A stretch of 64,000 bases of DNA from JAEULH01 sp963746275 (GTDB lineage Bacteria; Pseudomonadota; Alphaproteobacteria; Rhodospirillales; Defluviicoccaceae). Within the stretch, counting starts at the first letter, position 1. Each line of letters begins with the position of its first letter. Under the pieces are notes generated by a model. The model did no database searches and was not told the origin of the DNA. It saw nothing but the letters and a program-made list of their open reading frames with translations. The stretch is taken from the NCBI GenBank assembly GCA_963746275.1, contig CAVVAX010000018.1, forward strand, positions 58,001-122,000. Reading direction: 5' to 3'. Shown here one piece after another: positions 56,931-64,000 of the stretch. Made by a program: the position numbers and the translations under genes.

Positions 56931-57271
56931 TCATAACGGAACGGCTTGGTCCCGGACAGCCGCGCCCCGGGTTGTCCCCGCAACCGTCATTGCCGCACGT
57001 GTTGTCACGTGTTGCGGCGATCCCTGGACCCACGGGACGAGCCCGCGGGTGACGGAGGGAGGACGGGGTGGCGGCAGGATGAGGACGCCGGCGTGAGGAC
57101 TCGGCCGCCTCTTCCCGGCCGTCATCGCCGTGCTCGTTGGGCGTCCACGTGCCATGTCGGCTCTTCGTGGACCCGCCAACACGTCCGCGGGTGAGATGAG
57201 GGGTTGGGGCCTTACGCGAATTGATGACGCGGCTTGCCGGTTCTGGTCCGTCAGCCTAACCAAAAGTTGCT
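56931..57271. other. Spacer with two composite palindromes
   Basis: The 341-bp spacer holds two composite repeats. One is GTCATTGCCGCACGTG...CACGTGTTGCGGCGATCCCTGGACCCACGGG...CCCGCGGGTGACGG (56986-57054), with two hairpins. The other is GTCATCGCCGTGCTCG...GTCGGCTCTTCGTGGACCCGCC...GTCCGCGGGTGAG (57121-57194). It lies between convergent genes. No terminator with a U-run was seen. Confidence 0.65.
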
Positions 57272-58417
57272 CTACCGGCCTCCGGCCTTCCCGGCGACCT
57301 GCATGATCATGGCCTCGACCGCCCGGATCTGGACGCCGCTCTTGACGTGGAAGTCGGAGCCGGTGAAGCCCCACCAGTCCCAGCAGCCCAGCGGGTTGGG
57401 CCAGGGCATGGGAAAGATGCCGAGGAAGCGGTAGCGCAGGGCGGCGGCCTGCGGGTAGAGGACGGCGATGCGGTTGGCCGCAGCCCAGCGGTTGTAGCCG
57501 GCGCCATCGACGAAGTCCTGGCCGATGTCGTCCGCCGACTGCTGACAGCCGTGAAAGACGACGTGCAGGCGGCAGGGCGAGCCGTCGGCGCACTCGTCCG
57601 GGACGAACAGATACCCCTCGGCGGCGAGGCTGTGTGCCGCGGCGTCCGAGTCGAACGCCGTCTGATCGAAGCGGAGGGCGCGCCCACTACCCCGGCGCGG
57701 CGGCTTCAGCGGCCCGTAGAGGTGGGCGAGGATAGCGCCGGCGGCGTCGAAGTCGCAGTCGTTGATGAACGGGTCCTTCGATGTGGCGCAGGCGTTGCCG
57801 AAGTTTTCGGTGACCATGGCGTGGCCGGCGTCCACGTCGGTGACCGTGGCAACGTTTTCGGCCCGCCCGAACCGCTCGTAGTACTGGCCGACGACGGCGG
57901 CGATGGAGGCCGGCACCTGCTCGTCGCTGCGGCCGGAAAAGATCCACACGCGGTCGTCGCGAAGGCCCGCCGGATCGTCGATGCGGCCGCGCCGGGCTTC
58001 CTCCTCGGTCTGCTCGACACTCGGCTGCAGGGCCGAGGGCCCAAGGAACGGGACCAGGTCCGGTGCGTCCATGCAGGTGTTGGTGGTCCTGATCAGGTTG
58101 AACGGATAGCCGCCGCCGGCGCAGTGGTAGGGCGAGCCGGCCAGCAGCCCGACCCCGGATATGCGCGAGGAGTGGGCGACGTGGAGCTGCTGGGCGATGT
58201 TGGCGCCGGAGGAGACGCCGGACACGGTGACGCCGTCAGCCTCGATCGTGAGCGCCGGCAGCGCCTCGAGGCCGGGCGGTCCCGCCGCCGGGGCCGGCTG
58301 AGCGGCCGCCGCGGCAGCAAGGCCGGCGGAGATGACAACGACGAGGAGCGCCCGGCGATGCCAGGCGCGCCGTCTCGCGATTTGCCGCAACCGGAGCGTC
58401 AGGTGCCTTCCTGCCAC
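57272..58417 (-). CDS. Secreted PHB-depolymerase-like esterase
   Basis: The 381-residue protein has a signal peptide after a basic N-region (ALLVVVISAGLAAAAAAQP), a lipase box GVSSGANIAQQLHVAHS, cysteine-rich segments (YHCAGGGYPF, TTNTCMDAPD, CATSKDPFINDCDFD), a VFHGCQQSADDIG motif, and YNRWAAANRIAVLYPQ. The last two are hallmarks of extracellular poly(3-hydroxybutyrate) depolymerases and related feruloyl esterases. It begins at GTG 58417, overlapping the ahcY 3' end by 19 bp. Specificity is inferred only. Confidence 0.82.
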   Translation of the reverse strand: MAGRHLTLRLRQIARRRAWHRRALLVVVISAGLAAAAAAQPAPAAGPPGLEALPALTIEADGVTVSGVSSGANIAQQLHVAHSSRISGVGLLAGSPYHCAGGGYPFNLIRTTNTCMDAPDLVPFLGPSALQPSVEQTEEEARRGRIDDPAGLRDDRVWIFSGRSDEQVPASIAAVVGQYYERFGRAENVATVTDVDAGHAMVTENFGNACATSKDPFINDCDFDAAGAILAHLYGPLKPPRRGSGRALRFDQTAFDSDAAAHSLAAEGYLFVPDECADGSPCRLHVVFHGCQQSADDIGQDFVDGAGYNRWAAANRIAVLYPQAAALRYRFLGIFPMPWPNPLGCWDWWGFTGSDFHVKSGVQIRAVEAMIMQVAGKAGGR

Positions 58418-59664
58418 GACGCCAGGTACTTCTCCTGCTCCGCGGTGAGCACGTCGATGGTCGTGCCCATGGCACCGAGCTTCAGCCTGGCGACCTCGCG
58501 ATCGAGCTCCTTCGGCATCGTGTAGACCTTCTTTTCCAGGCTGTTGTGGTTCTGGCGGATGTAGACCGCCCCCAGCGCCTGGTTGGCGAAGCTCATGTCC
58601 ATGACCGACGGTGGGTGGCCTTCGGCGGCACCGAGGTTGACCAGCCGGCCTTCGGCCAGTACCCGCACCCTGCGGCCGCTGTCGAGGCGGAACTCTTCGA
58701 CCGAGGTTCGGGGCTCAAATCGGTCGACCGCCATCTCGCGCAACGCCTTGAGGTTGATCTCGACGTCGAAGTGCCCGGCGTTGGCGATGATGCAGCCGTC
58801 CTTAAGCGCCTCGAGGTGGTGGCGGTCGATGACGCTCTTGTTGCCGGTGACGGTGATGATGATGTCGGAGAGCGGCGCCGCGTCGATCAGCGGCATCACC
58901 TGGAAGCCGTCCATGGTGGCTTCCAGCGCCCGGACCGGCTCGACCTCGGTGACGATCACCTTGGCGCCGAGCCCGTGCGCGCGCATGGCGACGCCACGCC
59001 CGCACCAGCCGTAGCCGCAGACGGTAAACACCTTGCCGGCGATCAGGACGTTGGTCGAGCGCATGATGCTGTCGATGGTGCTTTGGCCGGTACCGTAGCG
59101 GTTGTCGAACAGGTGCTTGGTGTCCGCGTCGTTCACCGCGATGACCGGATAGCGGAGCGCGCCCTCCTCGGCCATGGCGCGCAACCGGATTACGCCGGTC
59201 GTCGTCTCCTCGGTGCCGCCGAAGATGCCGTCGAGCAGCTCGGTTCGGTCGGTGTGGATCTGGCTGACCAGGTCGGCGCCGTCGTCGATGGTAATGTTGG
59301 GCTTGATGTCGAGGGCGGAGGCCAGTCGCTTGTAGTAGTTCTCGTGATTGTCGCCGCGGTGGGCGAAGGTCGAGATGCCGTAGCGGTAAGGGAGCGCCGC
59401 GGCGACGTCGTCCTGGGTGCTGAGCGGGTTGCTGGCGCAGAGCGCGAGGTCGGCGCCGCCGGCGACGAGAACGCGGGCGAGGTTCGCCGTCTCGGCGGTG
59501 ACATGCAAGCAGGCGCTGATGCGCGTGCCTTGCAGCGGCTGCTCTTCGGCGAACCGGTCCATCAGGGTGCGCAGGACCGGCATCTCGGTAAAAGCCCACT
59601 CGATTCGACGGGCGCCGGCCTCGGCCAGGTTCGGATCCTTTACGTCGTGTCTTGGCGTATCCAT
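58399..59664 (-). CDS. ahcY: Adenosylhomocysteinase
   Basis: AhcY splits S-adenosylhomocysteine to adenosine and homocysteine. The 421-residue protein has CLHVTAETANLARVL, ASNPLSTQDDVAAAL, DDGADL, the substrate-side lysine and aspartate in NDADTKHLFDNRYGTGQST, NAD binding CGYGWCGRGVAMRAHG, and C-terminal YTMPKELDREVARLKL. It is the short form without the 40-residue insert of eukaryotic and most proteobacterial enzymes, like archaeal and some actinobacterial forms. ATG 59664 has GGAGCAGC just upstream. Confidence 0.95.
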   Translation of the reverse strand: MDTPRHDVKDPNLAEAGARRIEWAFTEMPVLRTLMDRFAEEQPLQGTRISACLHVTAETANLARVLVAGGADLALCASNPLSTQDDVAAALPYRYGISTFAHRGDNHENYYKRLASALDIKPNITIDDGADLVSQIHTDRTELLDGIFGGTEETTTGVIRLRAMAEEGALRYPVIAVNDADTKHLFDNRYGTGQSTIDSIMRSTNVLIAGKVFTVCGYGWCGRGVAMRAHGLGAKVIVTEVEPVRALEATMDGFQVMPLIDAAPLSDIIITVTGNKSVIDRHHLEALKDGCIIANAGHFDVEINLKALREMAVDRFEPRTSVEEFRLDSGRRVRVLAEGRLVNLGAAEGHPPSVMDMSFANQALGAVYIRQNHNSLEKKVYTMPKELDREVARLKLGAMGTTIDVLTAEQEKYLASWQEGT

Positions 59665-59829
59665 GCTGCTCCGTCGCAAGGCTTGGGTTGTCTCGGATCA
59701 TCAGGCGCGGCGGCAAATCCCGCCTCGGGCGCGTCCGCGCCGGCAGGGCCGCCAACGCGGTTGCAGCAACAGCCTTAAACGGCTGCTCCGCCGGGATCAA
59801 GCGCTTCACGCGCCCTCGACCGGCCCCGG

Positions 59830-61044
59830 CTATCTCTCGATCGGTAGCGACAGCAGCCCGTCGGCCAGTTTCGGCTCGAACCAGGTCGACTTCGGCGGCA
59901 TCACCGCACCGGCATCGGCCACCGCCATCAAGTCGGCCATGGCGGTGGGGTAGAGCGAGAAGGCGACCGCCCAACCGTCGGCATCGACCCGGCGTGCGAG
60001 ATCGCCGAGGCCCCTCCCGCCGCCAACGAAGTCGATCCGCTGGTCGGTGCGCGGATCGACGATGCCGAGGATAGGCGTGAGGATCCGCGCCATTAGGATG
60101 CTGACGTCGAGCCCGTCCACCGGACCTGCGTCTGGCGGCGGCTCGCGCAGGCTGAGCGTGGACCACCGCCCGGCGAGATAGAGCCCGAAGCTGGAGGGCT
60201 GTCGGGGCGAGACCGGTTCGCTCGACGGCGTGACCGCAAAGGCCCGCGAAACCTCATCGAGAAAGCCCTGCGGGCTCAGCCCGTTCAGGTCGCGGACGAT
60301 CCGGTTGTAGCCGAGGATCCGCATCTGCTCCGCTGGAAAGCTGACGATGAGAAAGCGGCCGCCGCTTTGCGCCGCGACCCTCAGCGCCGCCGCCGAACGG
60401 TGGTGGCCGTCGGCGATATAAATCGCCGGCATCGCCTCGAAGCGGGCCGTCAGGCGGTCGATGTCGTCCGGGTCGACGATCGGCCAGACGTGGTGGCGCG
60501 TCCCATCATCCGTCGTGGCGTCGGCCACGGGCTCCGCCGCCGTCACCGCGGTGAGCACGGCCTCGACCTCCGGATCGTGCGGATGCGCCGTCAGCACCGG
60601 ACCGGTATGGGCGCCGACTGCAGCGATCTGCCGGGCGCGGTCGAGCTCCTTGTCGGGGCGGGTGTGCTCGTGGCGGCGGATGTGGTTGGTCTCGTAGGCG
60701 CGGGTCGAGCCGGCTGCGGCGAGGCCGGTCTGGACGTGGCCGTCCGCGGCGGTCATGCGGTAGGCGTAGTAGCGGGGCGCCGCGTCGCGCACCAGCACGC
60801 CGTCGGCCTGCATGGCGGCAAAGGCCTTCGCCGCCTGGTCGTAAACCTCGGGCGCGTGCGGGTCCGTCGCACCGGGCAGATCGATCTCGGCCCGCGAGAC
60901 GTGGAGGAAGCTCCAAGGCCGGCCGCGAGCGCCCGCCTCCGCCTCGGCCGGGCTGAGGACGTCGTACGGCCGGGCAATGATGTCCTGCGCCCGGCCGGGC
61001 GCAGGCCTGATCGCCGCGAAGGGCTGGATCAGCGGCGTACTCAC
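59830..61044 (-). CDS. DUF1015 family protein
   Basis: The 404-residue protein begins LIQPFAAIRPAPGRAQDIIARPYDVLSPAE and contains HVSRAEIDLPGA, YETNHIRRHEHTRPDKELDRARQIAAVGAHTGPVL, YIADGHHRSAAAL and NRIVRDLNGL, the diagnostic DUF1015 motifs. Some relatives phosphorylate free serine in archaea, but that activity cannot be assumed here. It lies 36 bp downstream of degP on the same strand and may be cotranscribed with it. Confidence 0.9.
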   Translation of the reverse strand: MSTPLIQPFAAIRPAPGRAQDIIARPYDVLSPAEAEAGARGRPWSFLHVSRAEIDLPGATDPHAPEVYDQAAKAFAAMQADGVLVRDAAPRYYAYRMTAADGHVQTGLAAAGSTRAYETNHIRRHEHTRPDKELDRARQIAAVGAHTGPVLTAHPHDPEVEAVLTAVTAAEPVADATTDDGTRHHVWPIVDPDDIDRLTARFEAMPAIYIADGHHRSAAALRVAAQSGGRFLIVSFPAEQMRILGYNRIVRDLNGLSPQGFLDEVSRAFAVTPSSEPVSPRQPSSFGLYLAGRWSTLSLREPPPDAGPVDGLDVSILMARILTPILGIVDPRTDQRIDFVGGGRGLGDLARRVDADGWAVAFSLYPTAMADLMAVADAGAVMPPKSTWFEPKLADGLLSLPIER

Positions 61045-61080
61045 GCCGCCGATCTCGCGGCGGAACGCCTGCCGACGCGG

Positions 61081-62555
61081 CTAGCCATTGGGCAGGCGGA
61101 GGGCGACGAAGCGCATGCCGCCCTCGCCTTCGACGAGGAGCAGCACCGACTTCCGGCCGGCGTCCTTGGCCGCCTTGATCTTGGCGGCGACGTCCGCCGC
61201 CTTCGTCACCTCTTCCTGGCTCACCTCGACGATAACGTCACCGACGCGCAGGCCCTTTTCGCCAGCCGGACCGGCCGCATCGACCTCGGTGACGACCGCG
61301 CCCTTGGTCTCCGGCCCGATCTCATAGCGCTCGCGGGCCGCGTCATCGACCCCCGCGACCGAGAAGCCGAGGCCCTCCACCTTCTGGCTCTGTGGTGCCG
61401 CACCCTTTGCCGGCTCGTCCTGCGCCGCCATCTGCGCCTCGCCCTCGTCCAGGGCGCCGACCTTCACCGAGAGCGTCCGCTCCTTGTTCTCGCGCCAGAC
61501 CTTCACCTCGGCCGACTTGCCAACCTTGGTGTCGGCGACGATCCGCGGCAGCCGGCGCATCTCCTCGACCGGGCGTCCGGCGAACTCCAGGATCACGTCG
61601 CCGGCGCGGAGGCCGGCAGCGGCCGCCGGGCCCTCGTCGATGACGCTCGCGACCAGCGCGCCGGCCGGATCCTTCAGCCCCAGCGTGTCGGCGATCTCCT
61701 TGGTGACCTCCTGGATCCGCACGCCGATCCAGCCGCGCTGGACCGGCCGGTCTCGATCAGCTGCTTGACGATCGGCCTGGCGAGGTTGGACGGGATGGCG
61801 AAGCCGATGCCGATGCTGCCGCCGGACGGCGAGATAGATCGCCGTGTTGATGCCGATCACCTCGCCGTCAGTGTTGAACATCGGGCCGCCGGAATTGCCG
61901 TGGTTGATCGAGCGCATCGGTCTGCAGGAAGTCGTCGTAGGGCCCGGAGCGATGTCACGGCCGCGGGCCGAGATGATGCCGGCGGTCACGGTGCCGCCGA
62001 GGCCGAACGGATTGCCGATCGCCATCACCCAGTCGCCGACCCGCATCTTGTCGGAATCGCCGAACGTGACGGTCGGCAGCTTGCATCGTCGGGCTCGACC
62101 TTGAGCAGCGCCAGATCGGTCTTGGCGTCCGTGCCGACCAGCGTGGCCTGAGAGTCGGTATCGTCGTGCAGCGTCGACGGTGATCTCGTCGGCATCGTCG
62201 ATGACGTGGTTGTTGGTGACGACATAGCCGCCCGCATCGATGATGAAGCCCGAGCCCAGCGACGTTGCCCGCGGCTGCTGCTGATCGCGCGGCTGGTTCG
62301 CTCGAGAACTGCTTGAAGAACTCCTCGAACGGCGAGCCTGGGGAAAGCGGCATCTCGACGCCGGGCTGCCCCTCCTGCGTCTGGGTCGTCGAGATGTTGA
62401 CGACGGCCGGGAGACCGCGTCGGCCAGGTCGGCAAAGCTCTCCGGCGGCGCCTTCGCCTGCGAAGGCGTCACCGCAAGCAGCAAGGCGAGCGCGACAGTC
62501 AGCACCGCAAGGGCGCTGGCGGCAGGAGACTTCCGCGGCGAGGGTCAGTCTGCAT
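61081..62555 (-). CDS. degP: DegP/Do-family periplasmic serine protease, multiple frame breaks
   Basis: Across frames the product has a signal peptide (LAVLTVALALLLAVTPSQA), the catalytic histidine in VVTNNHVIDDADE, the aspartate in TDLALLKVEPD, the serine in INHGNSGGPMFNTDGEVIGIN, GWIGVRIQEVT (start of PDZ1), and two PDZ domains ending VALRLPNG. Breaks are seen near 62545, 62420, 62320, 62165, 62085, 61910, 61830 and 61750, roughly one per 100 bp in the protease domain, while the PDZ region (61081-61740) is clean. The order hflK-hflC-degP is standard. The product should be a trimer-based periplasmic quality-control protease. Confidence 0.9.
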
Positions 62556-62674
62556 CGTCGTATTCCAAAGAACCTAGTTGACCGCCCGGCAGACCCCGCC
62601 TGCTGGAGGCTGCCGAGAACGACAGGATTGAAGATGGCGAGCGCCGGCGTTGGCCGACGCTGGCCTTGTTACGG

Positions 62675-63556
62675 CTACTTCGACCCTCCCGAGGTCTGCC
62701 CGTTCTCCTGGTTGAAGAACCGGAAGAAGTCGGAATCGGGCGTGAGCACCAACGTCCTGCCCTCGCCGCCGAGGGCGGCGTAGGCCTCCAGCGAGCGGAA
62801 GAAGTCGAAGAACTCCGGGATCCTGGCCGTAGGCGTCGTTGAGCGCCCGCGTGCGAAGCGCGTCGCCTTCGCCGCGCAGCGTCTGCGACTGCCGGGTCGC
62901 CTCGGCGATGATGATGGTCCGCTCGCGGTCGGCCTCGGCCTGGATGGTCGCCTTCAGCTGCTCGCCCTGGGCGCGGAAGCTGCGCCGCCTGGGCGACGCG
63001 GGCCGATCGCATCCGGTTGTAGACGGCCTGACTGGTCGCGTCCGGCAGATCCGTCCGGCCGAGCCGCACGTCCATGACCTCGACGCCGAAGTCGGGCGCC
63101 TGGCGGCGCAGCTCGTCGGCGATCTTGCCCATGATTATTGCCCGGTTTTGCGACAGCATGTCGGCCAGCGAGACGCGGGCGACCTCGGTGCGGATGATGG
63201 AGTTCATTCCGCGCCGAAGATCTGTTGGAAGTTCGCGTTCGTCACCGCCGCTTGAACTCGAGCGGATCGACGATGCGGTAGCGGGCGAAGGCATCGACGT
63301 TGATGCGCTTCTGGTCCGAAAGCAGGACTTCCTGGACCGGCGGATCAAGGTCTAGAACGCGCTTGTCGAAGAACTCGACGTTTTGAATGAACGGCACCTT
63401 AACCTTCAGCCCAGGCTCACGCTCGACGCGGATGGGGTTGCCGAACTGCAGGATCAGCGCCTGCTGCGTCTGGTGGACGGTGAAGAGCGCGCTGAAGGCG
63501 ACAAAGGCGACCAGGAGGAGGAGGCCGCCGATGAGGAGAAGGGACGGGCGGTTCAT
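62675..63556 (-). CDS. hflC: HflC, membrane protease modulator, multiple frame breaks
   Basis: HflC, with HflK, forms the SPFH complex around FtsH. The N-terminus MNRPSLLLIGGLLLLVAFVAF (one helix) runs in the first frame to LEFKRR. The middle (IIRTEVARVSLADMLSQNRAIIMG, GVEVMDVRLGRTDLP) is in another, and the final PEFFDFFRSLEAYAALGG...DSDFFRFFNQENG is in a third, ending at TAG 62675. Breaks lie near 63240-63210, 62990 and 62830. Net length 882 bp corresponds to a normal 293-residue protein. ATG overlaps the hflK stop. Confidence 0.92.
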
Positions 63557-64000
63557 CGGTTAGCCTCCGGGGCGCGCTTTTGCAACTCCGAGAGCGGCAG
63601 GAAAGGCACCACGCCCTGGCCGTTGGCCCTCTGGTCGATGACGAAGGTCTGGGTCCGGCCCAGCAGGTCCTGCATCCGCTCCAGGTACAGCCGACGGGTG
63701 GCGGTGACATCCTTGCCGGTGCGGAAGGCCCCGAGCACGGAGTTGAACCGGTTGGCCTCGCCCTCCGCCTCGCGGATCACCTGCTCGCGGTAGGCGCTGG
63801 CCGCCTGAATGAACCGCTCCGCTTCGCCGCTGGCGCGCGGGACAATGTCGTTGCGATAGGCCGTCGCCTCGTTGACCGAGCGTTCTTTGTCCTGCAAGGC
63901 CCGCTGTACATCATTGAAGGCGTCGATCACCTCCTGCGGCGGATCGACCTTCAGCTGCTTCACCTCGGCAATAAAGATCCCGGCGCCGATCACATCCAGG
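63553..64000 (-). CDS. hflK: HflK, membrane protease modulator, C-terminal part
   Basis: Only the last roughly 148 codons lie in the window. They show LDVIGAGIFIAEVKQLKVDPPQEVIDAFNDVQ, YRNDIVPRASGEAERFIQAASAYREQVIREAEGEANRF (SPFH coiled coil) and TRRLYLERMQDLLGRT, as in HflK. The stop overlaps the hflC start. The N-terminal membrane helix and SPFH domain are beyond position 64000. Confidence 0.93.
   Translation of the reverse strand, partial: LDVIGAGIFIAEVKQLKVDPPQEVIDAFNDVQRALQDKERSVNEATAYRNDIVPRASGEAERFIQAASAYREQVIREAEGEANRFNSVLGAFRTGKDVTATRRLYLERMQDLLGRTQTFVIDQRANGQGVVPFLPLSELQKRAPEANR

Noticed and set aside
59665..59829. An S-adenosylhomocysteine riboswitch before ahcY
   Set aside because: The leader has a GTTGCTGCAAC stretch that recalls part of the motif, but the conserved GAGGAGCGCUGC core and the matching downstream pairing segment were not found.
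60367..62151. A 594-codon plus-strand frame across DUF1015 and degP
   Set aside because: It is antisense to two recognised genes and has shadow composition.

Overview
The window is a GC-rich (roughly 70 percent by eye) alphaproteobacterial chromosome segment, most likely from a Rhodospirillales-type organism. Evidence for this is the block maf-aroE-coaE-dnaQ facing hemE-hemH-hemJ-rho, the glnK-amtB pair, the hflK-hflC-degP order, the short (about 420 residue) AdoHcy hydrolase, and many dispersed intergenic palindromes of the alphaproteobacterial kind. I see no tRNA, rRNA, transposase, prophage or CRISPR array.

Layout. 1-5.6 kb: CSS-motif/EAL c-di-GMP protein (cut by the window edge), secreted intradiol dioxygenase, IalB-DUF2914 protein, arsC-like reductase and an MscS channel. 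5.7-10.1 kb: tgt and queA (minus), an ABM-domain protein, a lower-GC TIR/SLOG-like membrane protein and an iron-type alcohol dehydrogenase. 10.4-17.8 kb: maf-aroE-coaE-dnaQ on minus and hemEHJ-rho on plus, diverging from a 300-bp spacer that is a candidate replication origin. 17.9-28.6 kb: ubiH-like hydroxylase, glnK-amtB, dapC, ftsK-lolA, a candidate structured small RNA, an OmpR-type regulator and ribA. 28.7-37.4 kb: L,D-transpeptidase, YggS, TenI/ThiE-like protein, ppsR, small membrane and secreted proteins, an SDR, a macro-domain protein, a lipoprotein and a NucS-like nuclease. 37.5-47.6 kb: coaBC-dut, an Rrf2 regulator with cysK, moeB/thiF with a DsrE-like gene, a TolC-family porin and a fused 5-oxoprolinase. 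47.7-57 kb: orphan HicB, PepSY protein, DUF488 plus an unknown low-GC partner, Ap4A phosphorylase with a sigma-4 fragment, pqiABC, chaC and a CDP-alcohol phosphatidyltransferase. 57-64 kb: PHB-depolymerase-like esterase, ahcY, DUF1015, and degP-hflC-hflK running off the right edge.

How they fit together. The core genes cover haem synthesis (hemE, H, J), CoA synthesis (coaE, coaBC), queuosine modification (tgt, queA), nitrogen sensing and ammonium uptake (glnK, amtB), cysteine and sulfur transfer (cysK, moeB/thiF, DsrE), the AdoMet cycle (ahcY), lysine/peptidoglycan precursors (dapC), division (ftsK), envelope maintenance (lolA, pqiABC, L,D-transpeptidase) and protein quality control (hflKC, degP). 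Accessory material is limited to small, lower-GC patches at about 8.3-8.9, 35.6-37.4 and 48.5-49.7 kb.

Caution on the sequence itself: at least fifteen genes, several of them normally essential or highly conserved (dnaQ, ftsK, hflC, queA), carry one or more single-base frame breaks, often a surplus base in a GGGC or GCCC run. This points to sequencing or assembly error rather than gene decay, and several apparent gene fusions are products of it.
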